Source: Algoriphagus antarcticus (GTDB lineage: Bacteria > Bacteroidota > Bacteroidia > Cytophagales > Cyclobacteriaceae). From it: DNA of 64,000 nt. Each line of letters starts with the position of its first letter. Positions within the stretch are counted from its first letter, which is position 1. The position numbers and the translations under genes were made by a program. Under the pieces are notes generated by a model, which did no database searches, had not been told where the DNA came from, and saw nothing but the letters and a program-made list of their open reading frames with translations. Positions 43,883 to 52,605 of this stretch are shown here, in pieces. Location of the stretch: contig NZ_MSSW01000004.1 in the NCBI RefSeq assembly GCF_002150685.1, forward strand, positions 62,001 through 126,000, given 5' to 3'.

Positions 43883-45004
43883 ATGAGCAAGAAAATCAAA
43901 ATCTTATTTGTTGTTTTGGTTTTCTGGTTAGCTCTATTTATCACTTGGGAATGGTGGCATAGTTTTCCTAAAGTCCGATTTAATCCCAGTATAAAAGTAT
44001 CGTCCAAAAAAGAAGGCATTGACTCCATATTGACCCAGGCCATGTCCAGCTATCTGTTGCCAGGCGTATCTGTTGCGATTGTAGAGGAGGGTAAAGTTTC
44101 CTATCTGAATGCATTTGGTTATGAAAATTTAAAAACCAAAGACTCCCTAACTGTAGAAAGCCAAATTCTGGTGGCATCTGTATCCAAGTTATTCACGGCT
44201 TTGGGAGTAGCAAGTGCTTTTCAGGATAAAGAAATCATTTCCCAGGATTACGTTTCCTCACTTGGATTGGGAAAAAAAGTCAATTCATCTTCCCTCGCCA
44301 ACCTCAGGTTAAAGGATCTTTTGTCCCATCAGTCGGGTGTCCGTGACAAAAATTTTTCTGAGATGATTTTTTCTTTCTCAAAATTCCAAAGTTTGAATGA
44401 GTGGGGAGTGGAGTTTTTAGAGAAAGGCAACAAGTACCAAACTGATTCCATTACCTATAATTACGCAGACTCAAATTACGATTTACTTGGTTTTTTGCTC
44501 AGTCAGTCGGATAATCTTGATTTTGATTCCCTTATACAAAGGGATGTTTTAACACCATCAGGAATGGTGAATTCTAAGTTTTTGTCCAGCTGGCCGGTTG
44601 AAGAAAATGGCATTACAGGATATCAGAAGACCTTTCTCTGGAAAAGGCTGGAGCCTAAGCGCATTAGTTTTCAAGTATATCCTTCTCCTTCCTCAGGCCT
44701 ACTTACCACTACGAGAGATATGAGCTTGGCCATGGTTCATTTGCTGAGAGGAGAAATGGGAGTGTATCAGAATGCCTTGTATTGGCTTACAATAGGAGGT
44801 AGTGATGTGCCTCTAGGCTTCCAAAAAGTTCAAATTAATGGAAGCGAATGGATAGGCCATTTTGGTGGACAGGCAGGGTATTCCAGTCTTCTGTTTTACT
44901 CCAAAGAGGCAGAAACGGGAATTTTCTTATTTGCGAACGCCAGAGACAAGGAGGATTTCAGAATTTCAATTGCCAGTCAAATCATATCCTATATTTCTCC
45001 ATGA
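43883..45004 (+). CDS. Membrane-anchored serine hydrolase (beta-lactamase/DD-peptidase fold)
   Basis: A membrane helix at residues 7-24 anchors the protein. The penicillin-binding fold is recognised by SVSKLFTALG (SxxK at about residue 97), YNYADSNYDLLG (YxN-type) and a later HFGG stretch at the position of the KTG triad. These proteins (class C beta-lactamase-like, esterase EstB, D-aminopeptidase) act on peptides or esters outside the inner membrane. It precedes a YfcC-type transporter by 13 bp, suggesting that hydrolysis products are imported. Confidence 0.82.
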   Translation: MSKKIKILFVVLVFWLALFITWEWWHSFPKVRFNPSIKVSSKKEGIDSILTQAMSSYLLPGVSVAIVEEGKVSYLNAFGYENLKTKDSLTVESQILVASVSKLFTALGVASAFQDKEIISQDYVSSLGLGKKVNSSSLANLRLKDLLSHQSGVRDKNFSEMIFSFSKFQSLNEWGVEFLEKGNKYQTDSITYNYADSNYDLLGFLLSQSDNLDFDSLIQRDVLTPSGMVNSKFLSSWPVEENGITGYQKTFLWKRLEPKRISFQVYPSPSSGLLTTTRDMSLAMVHLLRGEMGVYQNALYWLTIGGSDVPLGFQKVQINGSEWIGHFGGQAGYSSLLFYSKEAETGIFLFANARDKEDFRISIASQIISYISP

Positions 45005-45017
45005 CTTATCTTTTTAA

Positions 45018-46352
45018 ATGAAACTATCCTTCCCACATCCGATAATCATTCTTTTGGGGTTTATTATTCTTGCAGGCGTGGCCAGCTATTTTGTACAATC
45101 AGGCAGCTATGATCGGGTCTTGGATCCGGATACTGGAAGGGAAATAATCGTCCCAGGAAGTTATCGCACGATCGAAGATCAAAATTCGAGTATTTATGAT
45201 GTAGCTCTGTCCATTCCTGAAGGAATTATTTTGGGGGCAGATATTCTAGTTTTGATTTTGCTGATTGGCGGTGCTTTTTATGTGATTGAGAAAACTGGGG
45301 CACTTCAAGTCGGTATTGAAGCACTTATTTATCGTTTTCGAAATGGGCAATATTTACTCCTTTATCTCATAGGTTTTGTCTTTGCTTTTTGTGGTAGCAC
45401 CATTGCTATGCAAGAAGAAATCATTGCCCTAGCTCCCGTATTGGTGCTTTTAGCAAAGAAAATAAATTACGACAAACGAGCGATTGTGGCTATAGCTCTA
45501 GGCTCTGCTATTGTTGGAGCGAGTTTTTCACCCGTCAATCCCTTTGGTTCATTGCTTTCTCAAACTATCGCCGAACTGGATTTCAACGAGGGATTTGCTT
45601 ACAGATTGATTTTCCTGATTATGGCGGTTACGATTTGGTGCAGCTATCATATCAAGTATGGTAAGATGAAAATCGCTTCTTCTGAGACTTATAATATGAA
45701 GCCAGTAAAAATATCTTTTCAGCATGTGGTGATACTTTTTCTGGCTTTTGGTGGAGTGGTAATTATGGCTTGGGGAATAATCTATAGAGACTGGGGCTAC
45801 AATGAAATGAGTGCATTGTTTTTTGTAGTAGGCGTGAGCTGCGGTCTAATCGGAAGATTGGGACTTAATGGAACCGCAAGGGCATATTCGGAAGGTTTCA
45901 GTGAAATGATCTTTGCTGGGGTGATCGTGGGATTAGCTCGAAGTGTTTACTTGATTTTGCAGAATACAGCTATTATTGATCCGATTATTCAAGCAATGTT
46001 TGAACCACTCGAAAGTATGCCTACACAACTGGCAGCCGTGGGGCTGTACGTGACTCAAGCACTAATCCATATCCCTGTTCCGAGTACTTCTGGCCAAGCA
46101 GTTTTGACTACACCGTTGGCAGTTCCTTTGATGGATTTGTTAGGTATTTCCAGACAAGTTGCAGTGCTTACATATCAATATGCGGGAGGATTAATGGATT
46201 TACTCACACCAACCAATGGCGGTATGATGGCAGTAATAGCTGCTGCAGGAATTAGTTTTAATAGCTGGATTGGCTATCTATGGAAAAGTTGGTTACTTCT
46301 TATGGCTTTAGGTTTGATATCAGCATTAATCGCTCTATTTTGGTTTGCTTAA
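45018..46352 (+). CDS. YfcC family membrane transporter
   Basis: The 444-residue protein has about 12 hydrophobic segments and the YfcC/DcuC-type motifs: GGAFYVIEKTGALQVGIE near residue 88, NPFGSLLSQTIAEL near 173 and PVPSTSGQAVLTTPLAVPLM near 357. The family is linked to uptake of dicarboxylates, peptides or amino-acid derivatives. Its neighbours (serine hydrolase upstream, aldo/keto reductase and MFS downstream) suggest a unit for import and use of an amino-acid-like or peptide-like compound; the substrate is inference. Confidence 0.82.
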   Translation: MKLSFPHPIIILLGFIILAGVASYFVQSGSYDRVLDPDTGREIIVPGSYRTIEDQNSSIYDVALSIPEGIILGADILVLILLIGGAFYVIEKTGALQVGIEALIYRFRNGQYLLLYLIGFVFAFCGSTIAMQEEIIALAPVLVLLAKKINYDKRAIVAIALGSAIVGASFSPVNPFGSLLSQTIAELDFNEGFAYRLIFLIMAVTIWCSYHIKYGKMKIASSETYNMKPVKISFQHVVILFLAFGGVVIMAWGIIYRDWGYNEMSALFFVVGVSCGLIGRLGLNGTARAYSEGFSEMIFAGVIVGLARSVYLILQNTAIIDPIIQAMFEPLESMPTQLAAVGLYVTQALIHIPVPSTSGQAVLTTPLAVPLMDLLGISRQVAVLTYQYAGGLMDLLTPTNGGMMAVIAAAGISFNSWIGYLWKSWLLLMALGLISALIALFWFA

Positions 46353-46374
46353 TCGTACACTCAAACCTTAAATA

Positions 46375-47394
46375 ATGGATATCAACGATCATTCACCACT
46401 TTTGCCTTATCAGCCTGCAGCTGATCGCTATCACCAGATGAAGTACCGCAGATGCGGAAATAGTGGTTTAGTTTTACCTGAAATTAGCCTTGGATTATGG
46501 CATAATTTCGGCCATAATGCGGATTTTACACTTGGGCGTTCTATTCTCAGAAGAGCTTTTGACCTTGGAATTTGCCACTTTGATCTGGCAAACAATTATG
46601 GTCCTCCGTTTGGATCTGCAGAGGAAAATTTTGGTAGAATCCTGAAAAAAGACTTTTCTACCTTAAGAGATGAATTGATTATTTCTTCCAAAGCTGGCTG
46701 GGATATGTGGCCTGGACCGTATGGGAATTATGGTTCCAAAAAGTATCTGGTGGCCAGCTGTGACCAAAGTTTGAAACGAATGGGATTGGACTACGTGGAT
46801 ATTTTCTACCATCATCGGCCAGATCCGGATACACCACTGGAAGAGACTATGGGAGCACTTGATCTTTTGGTAAGACAGGGCAAGGCACTTTATGTGGGGA
46901 TTTCCCAATACTCTGCAGAAGATACTGCCAAAGCTTATGAGATTTTAGCACGTCTTGGAACGCCACTTTTGATTCATCAGCCAAGATATTCCATGATAGA
47001 TCGATGGGTGGAAAATGGCCTGATGGACGTGTTGGGAGAAAAAGAAGTAGGAAGTATAGCTTTCTCTCCATTAGAGCAAGGTCTGCTTACTGACAAATAT
47101 CTGAAAGGAATTCCTGAAGATTCCCGTGCTGCCAAAGACGGTAGATACCTGAAAGCTGAGCAAATTTCTGATGAGAAGATCAGCATGATTTCAAAGCTAA
47201 ATGACCTTGCGATCGGTAGGGGGCAAACACTGGCTCAAATGGCAATCGCCTGGCTGCTGAAGGATGAGCGAATTACTTCTGTATTGGTAGGAGTTTCCAA
47301 GCCAGAGCAATTGGATGATAATGTTGCTGCTGTTAAGAACTCTTTATTCAGTGGTGAAGAGGTAGCTACTATCAGAGGAATCTTAGGAGCTTGA
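46375..47394 (+). CDS. yghZ: L-glyceraldehyde 3-phosphate reductase-like aldo/keto reductase
   Basis: A 339-residue AKR14-type enzyme that reduces aldehydes with NADPH. Signature parts are visible: YRRCGNSGLVLPEISLGLWH, catalytic Asp-Tyr-Lys-His as FDLANNYG, SSKAGWDM and YHHRPDPDTPLEET, and the NADPH-binding SVLVGVSKPEQL. YghZ removes methylglyoxal or L-glyceraldehyde 3-phosphate. Its stop TGA overlaps the next gene's TTG start. Confidence 0.9.
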   Translation: MDINDHSPLLPYQPAADRYHQMKYRRCGNSGLVLPEISLGLWHNFGHNADFTLGRSILRRAFDLGICHFDLANNYGPPFGSAEENFGRILKKDFSTLRDELIISSKAGWDMWPGPYGNYGSKKYLVASCDQSLKRMGLDYVDIFYHHRPDPDTPLEETMGALDLLVRQGKALYVGISQYSAEDTAKAYEILARLGTPLLIHQPRYSMIDRWVENGLMDVLGEKEVGSIAFSPLEQGLLTDKYLKGIPEDSRAAKDGRYLKAEQISDEKISMISKLNDLAIGRGQTLAQMAIAWLLKDERITSVLVGVSKPEQLDDNVAAVKNSLFSGEEVATIRGILGA

Positions 47395-48572
47395 ATTCCC
47401 AACTAACATCTCGAAGTGCCCTGATATTGATAGTCATTGCTCAGTTTCTGGGCACTTCGCTTTGGTTTGCAGGGAATGCTGTAGCCCCTGAAATCAGTCA
47501 AATTCTTGGTATCCCCGGAATTTTGGCCACAATAACTTCTGTGGTTCAATTGGGATTTATTCTGGGAACGTTGGTTTTTGCAATTTTTTCAATTCCAGAT
47601 CGCTTTTCACCGAGCGATGTGTTCTTCTTCAGTTCGATTCTGGCGGCTTGTTTCAATCTCTTTATTGTGATGTTGCCCATGCACTTGACCACGGTATTGG
47701 TCTGTAGGTTTTTGGTTGGTTTTTTCTTGGCAGGCATATATCCAGTCGGAATGAAAATCGCCGCAGATTACTTTCAAAAAGGGCTGGGCGCTGCCTTGGG
47801 TTTTTTGGTAGGGGCTTTGGTTTTAGGAACCGCTTTTCCGCATCTGTTAAAGGGATTGGATTTAAATTTCTCTTGGAAGCTTGTGCTGTGGTTCACGTCA
47901 GGCTTAGCATTGCTGGGAGGATTTATTGTAGGATTCTTTGTTCCAGATGGGCCGTTTCATAAAATCAATTCAAGATTTGATCTCAGTCTTTTACCAAACC
48001 TTTCCAAAATCAACGCGCTGAAAAGTGCCGCTTCTGGCTATTTTGGGCATATGTGGGAGTTATACACTTTTTGGGCTTTCGTACCGATGTTGATTGTTTT
48101 GTTCAGAGGAAATGAAGTGATGGATTCCAGTGATAGTTTACTTTCATTTTTCGTGATTGCCATAGGAGGGGTTTCATGCGCAGTAGGGGGAATTATAGCT
48201 GATGGATTAGGAAGTAAAAAAGTCGCTCAATTTGCCCTTGCAGGCTCAGGGCTTTGCTGCCTTTTGGTATTATTTGTTGGTGGTTTACCTAGCTGGATCT
48301 GGATGGGATTGCTACTCATCTGGGGAATATTGATTACTGCAGACTCTCCTCAGTTTTCCACGCTTGTAGCCCAAAGTGTCCCTGCAGAATATAGAGGAAC
48401 AGCGTTGACTCTGGTCAATTCTATGGGCTTTGCCATTTCTATTCTGAGTATTCAGCTTGCTCAGTTTCTCCTGAACTGGCTTACCATTGATCAGGTCCTT
48501 GCTCTGTTGTTTTTTGGGCCAGTGATGGGGCTTGTTCTTTTCAGATTTTATGATCGAAGGATGATTGTATAG
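47391..48572 (+). CDS. MFS transporter
   Basis: The 393-residue protein has twelve hydrophobic segments, the MFS loop between helices 2-3 in FAIFSIPDRFSPSD and a helix-4 to 5 region with GMKIAADYFQKG. The TTG start overlaps the yghZ stop (TTGA), and AGGAGC lies 4-9 bases before it, which makes TTG plausible. No family-specific substrate signal is visible. It ends the four-gene unit; a terminator lies 220 bp downstream. Confidence 0.82.
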   Translation: MNSQLTSRSALILIVIAQFLGTSLWFAGNAVAPEISQILGIPGILATITSVVQLGFILGTLVFAIFSIPDRFSPSDVFFFSSILAACFNLFIVMLPMHLTTVLVCRFLVGFFLAGIYPVGMKIAADYFQKGLGAALGFLVGALVLGTAFPHLLKGLDLNFSWKLVLWFTSGLALLGGFIVGFFVPDGPFHKINSRFDLSLLPNLSKINALKSAASGYFGHMWELYTFWAFVPMLIVLFRGNEVMDSSDSLLSFFVIAIGGVSCAVGGIIADGLGSKKVAQFALAGSGLCCLLVLFVGGLPSWIWMGLLLIWGILITADSPQFSTLVAQSVPAEYRGTALTLVNSMGFAISILSIQLAQFLLNWLTIDQVLALLFFGPVMGLVLFRFYDRRMIV

Positions 48573-48830
48573 CGGCAATGAACACGGTGGTTTCGTGAGA
48601 AGCGCAAGTATTCCTGGACTTCGAATGGTTCTCTATGCGACGATGTTCTAGGATTTATAACGAAATGTTTTTGACCGTATATCTGCATAGAATACATAGT
48701 TTATCATAAAGTATCCGTGTGATCTTTGGCCTCAATTCAAATTGTTGCCCCTTGAATTTGATCATTGATTACTAAGCCATCGGTCCACTATGGTTTAAAA
48801 ATCTTAAACCCTTTTTTTTATTCAACTTTT
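48573..48830. other. Intergenic region upstream of the multi-hairpin element
   Basis: About 258 bp without a gene. It contains the terminator at 48792-48820. A 60-residue frame further along (49063-49245) is low-complexity and overlaps a dispersed repeat, so it is not called. Confidence 0.5.
48792..48820 (+). terminator. Rho-independent terminator of the YfcC-MFS unit
   Basis: GGTTTAA pairs with TTAAACC across AAATC and is followed by nine T residues. Confidence 0.85.
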
Positions 48831-49000
48831 CCGCCCCATCGGGGCTAACTATGGGTAGTTATTGATTAGCGTTATATTTTGCTGTGCCTTTAGGTACAGG
48901 CCTATTATGACCGTGAATTTTAGTGCCCTACCTGAAGGCACGGCTTGGTAGGCACCCTGAAGATTGTTTTTTTACCCATAGCTAGTCCCTAAAGGGACGT
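48831..49000. mobile_element. 170-bp multi-hairpin element with inverted ends (BIME/MITE-like)
   Basis: The left end is GCCCCATCGGGGC then TAACTATGGGTA (48833-48857); the right end is its imperfect inverted copy, TACCCATAGCTA then GTCCCTAAAGGGAC (48973-48998). Each end is itself a small hairpin. Inside are TGTGCCTTTAGGTACA (48883-48898), and GTGCC.TACC (48923-48932) pairing with GGTAGGCAC (48947-48955). The element has no coding capacity. Layout resembles a REP/BIME mobilised by a separate transposase; the transposase is not in the window. Confidence 0.7.
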
Positions 49001-49200
49001 TTTGAAAAGGGGCCAACTAACAAAAAGTGTTTTTCACTACATAGATCATATTACTCAAGGTTTTGAAATTAGATTTGACTATTCTCAAAACTGATTCAAT
49101 TGGCTATGGCGCAAATGGGTATGTGTTTTTTAAGGTAATATTTTCAATTAGCAAGCATGAAATAACGATGAAATTCAAGCTTCAGGAGAAGCAGGACGAT

Positions 49201-49240
49201 AGCGCTCTCTGCGTAATCCTCTGCGCTCACTGTGGTTTAA
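49201..49240 (-). repeat. AACCACAGAG-type dispersed repeat, copy 4 (inverted)
   Basis: On the minus strand it reads AAACCACAGTGAGCGCAGAG, then ACGCAGAGAGCGC. It is the best conserved copy of the family in the window. Confidence 0.6.
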
Positions 49241-49250
49241 AATAACACAC

Positions 49251-49278
49251 AAAAAAAAGAGGCTTCTTTCAAAGCCTC
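49251..49278 (-). terminator. Rho-independent terminator, GCCTC family
   Basis: On the minus strand GAGGCTT pairs with AAGCCTC across a 6-base loop, followed by eight T residues. It ends transcription of the secreted protein gene at 49300. Confidence 0.88.
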
Positions 49279-49299
49279 CCCACGTAAGTTGCTACCGGA

Positions 49300-50091
49300 C
49301 TATCGAACTACGTTTTCTAATGTTGCTAGGTAAACCCATTTTTGATCCCGAGAGTTTAGACCCTTATTCACAGCTTCTCGCTGTGATGCTGTTTGATTCA
49401 TGTCTTCATAGGATTGAGCGTTAAAGAACTGCATGTAATCCTTGTAAACATTCATCGTTAAGTGTGTGGATTTGGCTTCTGATCCTAGAGGCAAAGCAGT
49501 TCTCAATAAACTCCAATGTCCCATTAATCCCTGCTCGACAAATTTTTGATGTATTGGCTTGAAAATCTCTGATTCAGCCTTTTCATAGACGTCAAATTGA
49601 CCTTCGTTTGCTTTCATCAAATCAAAAGAAGCCAACACGCCAGGCTTCATCTGGAATTTATCGTTGGTCTCAGCGATTTCCTTCATGTAAAGCCTCATGG
49701 GCATATCCCGCATACCAAGTGACTCTTGGAACAATTTGTTGACCTGAATGCTGTTTAGATGTGGATAGGCGATTTTAGTGTACTCCATCATGGATTGCTC
49801 ATCGAGGCCATTCATCATTTGTACTGGATCATTGTAATAGGTGACCATTATATACTGGAAAGCCGCCTGATCACCACCGGATTGGAGAGCCCAGAAGTCC
49901 CAGCCTTTGATTCGCTTGTCGTTTAAGGCTTGCCTGTATACTTTCTCCATTAGATCTTTGAACTCGATATAATCAAAAAGTTGATCGTTTTCAACCTTGA
50001 CAAATTCGAATACCATGTACTGCGTTTGCTGAGCCTTGAGACTATGTACCCAAAGCATCCCGCAAACCAAGAAAAGTAATAGCTTTTTCAT
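49300..50091 (-). CDS. Secreted protein of unknown function
   Basis: The 263-residue protein has a signal peptide ending SLKAQ. The mature part is rich in Met, Tyr and Phe and helix-strand mixed, with phrases like YMVFEFVKVENDQLFDYIEF and AAFQYIMVTYYNDP that recall a ferredoxin-like or NIPSNAP-type alpha-beta barrel. I cannot name a family. It is monocistronic and diverges from the Tat aminotransferase over a 198-bp AT-rich region. Confidence 0.6.
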   Translation of the reverse strand: MKKLLLFLVCGMLWVHSLKAQQTQYMVFEFVKVENDQLFDYIEFKDLMEKVYRQALNDKRIKGWDFWALQSGGDQAAFQYIMVTYYNDPVQMMNGLDEQSMMEYTKIAYPHLNSIQVNKLFQESLGMRDMPMRLYMKEIAETNDKFQMKPGVLASFDLMKANEGQFDVYEKAESEIFKPIHQKFVEQGLMGHWSLLRTALPLGSEAKSTHLTMNVYKDYMQFFNAQSYEDMNQTASQREAVNKGLNSRDQKWVYLATLENVVR

Positions 50092-50289
50092 GAATATTAG
50101 GGTTTAGGGTTAATTTCGCTTTTGTATAATTTAGAGAAATATTTTGTTGATACACATATTAAAGAGAGATAATTTTATTGGAACCTAGTTTTACCAAACA
50201 TGCTGTAATTGAAAGAATTGCTTAAAAAATGAAGATATTTTAATATCTGTGCTGAAACATTACTATTTTAACAATTAAATAGAAAAATC

Positions 50290-51414
50290 ATGTCAGGAAT
50301 TTCAAGAAGATCATGGCTAAAAAAAGCTTCTTTAGGAAGTGGTTTGGCTGCGTTGGGTACTACGGGAATAATCAGTTCGCTTTCTGCGGAGGAAATTAGA
50401 AAGTTTAATCCTAGATCAATCGAGGGACCCATCCGCTTAGGTTCAAATGAAAATCCGTATGGCCCTTCCGAATCCATGCGAAAGGCGATGATCAAAGCCT
50501 TTGATAATGGCTGCCGTTATCCTTGGGGGTACAATGCGGATTTGGTCAAAATGATTGCTGAAAAAGAAGGTGTGCCTGAGGACCATATTGTTTTGGTAGC
50601 AGGATCTACAGAAGGTCTGAAGATAGCAGGGATTACTTTTGGAGGTGGGGGAGAGATTATCTCTTGCTCGCCTACTTTCCTTTCTATGATGAGCTATGCC
50701 GAACTTTGGGGTACAGATATCAATTGGGTACCGCTAAATAAAGACTTGGACTTTGATCTGGAGGAAATTGAGAAACGCGTTTCTTATAAAACCAAGATGG
50801 TTTTCCTCTGCAATCCCAATAACCCAACAGGCAAATTGCTTCCCGCAAATCAAGTGGTTGATTTTTGCAAAACAGTAAGCAAGCATGCGGTGGTGTTCTC
50901 CGATGAAGCGTATTATGATTACATCACCGAACCGAATTATCCCTCAATGGTAGAGTTGGTGAAGCAAGGCTACGATGTGGTAGTTTCCCGGACTTTCTCA
51001 AAAGTGTATGGATTGGCTGGAATCAGAATGGGTTATTTGATTGCAAAGCCTGAATTAGCCAAACTCCTTTCGGATCGTGTGGTCGCCAATACAAATATTA
51101 TGGCCATCGAAGCGAGTAAAGCTGCGATGCTGGATAAGGAGTTCTATCAGTTTTCCCTTCAAAAAACCAAAGAAGCGAAAGTAATGCTCACCAAAACGCT
51201 TGACGACTTGAAATTACCCTACTTAGATTCTCATGCTAATTTCATTTTTTTCCAGTCAGGTAGAGATATCAAAGAATTGAATAAGACGATGTATGACAAA
51301 GGCTTTATTGTAGGCCGACCTTTTGAGCCATTGAATGATTGGTGTAGAGTTTCCACCGGCACGATTGAGGAAATAGCGCTATACAATACAGCCATTCAGG
51401 AAGTTTTAGGCTGA
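50290..51414 (+). CDS. Tat-exported HisC-like aminotransferase
   Basis: Residues 1-30 form a twin-arginine signal (SRRSWLKK with a hydrophobic stretch ending at SSLSAEE), so this PLP enzyme is exported folded. The mature part is a class II aminotransferase like histidinol-phosphate or aromatic aminotransferases: RLGSNENPYGPSESM, VFLCNPNNPTG, SDEAYYDY and the PLP lysine K238 in SRTFSKVYGLAGIRMGY. The C-terminus keeps the substrate Arg (WCRVSTGT). An exported amino-donor enzyme is uncommon. It overlaps the following GNAT gene by one base, giving a two-gene unit. Confidence 0.88.
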   Translation: MSGISRRSWLKKASLGSGLAALGTTGIISSLSAEEIRKFNPRSIEGPIRLGSNENPYGPSESMRKAMIKAFDNGCRYPWGYNADLVKMIAEKEGVPEDHIVLVAGSTEGLKIAGITFGGGGEIISCSPTFLSMMSYAELWGTDINWVPLNKDLDFDLEEIEKRVSYKTKMVFLCNPNNPTGKLLPANQVVDFCKTVSKHAVVFSDEAYYDYITEPNYPSMVELVKQGYDVVVSRTFSKVYGLAGIRMGYLIAKPELAKLLSDRVVANTNIMAIEASKAAMLDKEFYQFSLQKTKEAKVMLTKTLDDLKLPYLDSHANFIFFQSGRDIKELNKTMYDKGFIVGRPFEPLNDWCRVSTGTIEEIALYNTAIQEVLG

Positions 51415-51968
51415 TGTTGAATCCGAAGTTGATTTTAGAAAACGAAAGGATTTTACTCCGTCCGATTTCCGAACAGGATTTCCCTAGTTTGATGCGTTTG
51501 GCAAATGACCCGAGTCTTTGGACATCTTTCACCTATGACTTGAGTATCCCAGCCGAATTTGATGAATGGGCAAGGCCAGCGCTTTTAGGACAGCGCTTAC
51601 AGTTTGTGGTGATCGAAAAGTCCAGCAAAGCCATCGTAGGAAGTACTGCTTTTGGGAACTTTTCTCCAAGGGATCAGCGAATAGAAATCGGTTGGACCTG
51701 GCTAGGAAGAGCCCATCATGGAGCCGGAATCAATCACCAAATGAAACTTTTAATGGTACGCTATTGCGCCGAGGTATTAAAACTCAAAAGGGTGGAGTTG
51801 AAAACGGATGTGCTGAATATTCCAGCTCGGAACGCTATGTTGAAAATGGGTTTTGTCGAGGAGGGAATTCTCCGATCCCATACGCAAATGACTCATGATA
51901 GGCGAAGGAATACGATTTACTACAGCTTGTTGGAAGGGGAGTTTATGGGGTTTTTGGAGGGCAAATAA
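51414..51968 (+). CDS. GNAT family N-acetyltransferase (RimJ/RimL type)
   Basis: The 184-residue protein has the GNAT fold: ILLRPISEQDFPSLMRLAND, the acetyl-CoA loop region around IEIGWTWLGRAHHGAGINH, and RVELKTDVLNIPARNAMLKMGF typical of RimJ/RimL proteins. It probably acetylates an amino group of a small molecule or protein in the cytoplasm. It shares one base with the exported aminotransferase stop, implying joint expression although the two act in different compartments. Confidence 0.85.
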   Translation: MLNPKLILENERILLRPISEQDFPSLMRLANDPSLWTSFTYDLSIPAEFDEWARPALLGQRLQFVVIEKSSKAIVGSTAFGNFSPRDQRIEIGWTWLGRAHHGAGINHQMKLLMVRYCAEVLKLKRVELKTDVLNIPARNAMLKMGFVEEGILRSHTQMTHDRRRNTIYYSLLEGEFMGFLEGK

Positions 51969-51997
51969 TTAATCCTCCGTACATCGTGGTGGTATAA

Positions 51998-52181
51998 AAG
52001 TTCGACAGCTTCGCCGTCATAGGGTCATTTTGTATTTCATTGTTACCCCGCATTTCATACCGGGCTATTCGTGGTTTGACCACTTCATGGTCGTAAAATG
52101 GTATAAAGGTATGTGTGTCATCAATCAAATAATTGATCCTGAAATCTCGGCTTGCCATGGCGGGATCGAACCCTGAATAAC
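51998..52181 (+). repeat. 184-bp direct repeat, copy 1
   Basis: About 85 percent identical by eye to copy 2 at 52289. It contains the hairpin GACCACTTCATGGTC (52078-52092). The region 51969-52605 has no gene. Confidence 0.85.
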
Positions 52182-52288
52182 TTGTCCGCTAAGCCACTGC
52201 GCTCAGGCGTTGCGGAGCTATGGTTGAAGCCCGTGGTAAAAAACGGTGAATGGTAATTTATCCCCCAAACCCAACGGATTGAACAATT

Positions 52289-52472
52289 AAGTTCGACAGC
52301 TTCGCCGTCGTGAGGTCATTTTGTATTTCATTGTTACCCCGCATTTCATACGAGGCTATTCGTGGTTTGACCACTTCGTGGTCGTAAAATGGTACAAAGG
52401 TGTGTGTGACATCAATTAAATAATTGATCCTGAAATGCGGCCCGAAGTGGCGTGGATCGAACCATGAATAAC
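52289..52472 (+). repeat. 184-bp direct repeat, copy 2
   Basis: Paired with copy 1, starts 291 bp apart. Here the hairpin is perfect, GACCAC TTC GTGGTC (52369-52383). A further partial piece (GATCCTGAAATGC) lies at 52559-52571, and an inverted fragment at 29360. Confidence 0.85.
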
Positions 52473-52605
52473 TGCTTGGAAATGCTCATTTATCGATAAC
52501 AAAGAGATCGTTGCTTTAAAATGTATTTCTCCGCTCTTTAACAATTTATTTTCATTACGATCCTGAAATGCACATACCGTTGCGCCGCTGCGAGAAAAAT
52601 TCTTT

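Noticed and set aside
49063-49245. 60-residue frame downstream of the multi-hairpin element
   Set aside because: It overlaps a dispersed repeat and has no start signal or recognisable protein features.
52141-52220. A tRNA-like or other structured RNA in the repeat region 52141-52220
   Set aside because: I could not form a cloverleaf with a proper acceptor stem and anticodon loop.
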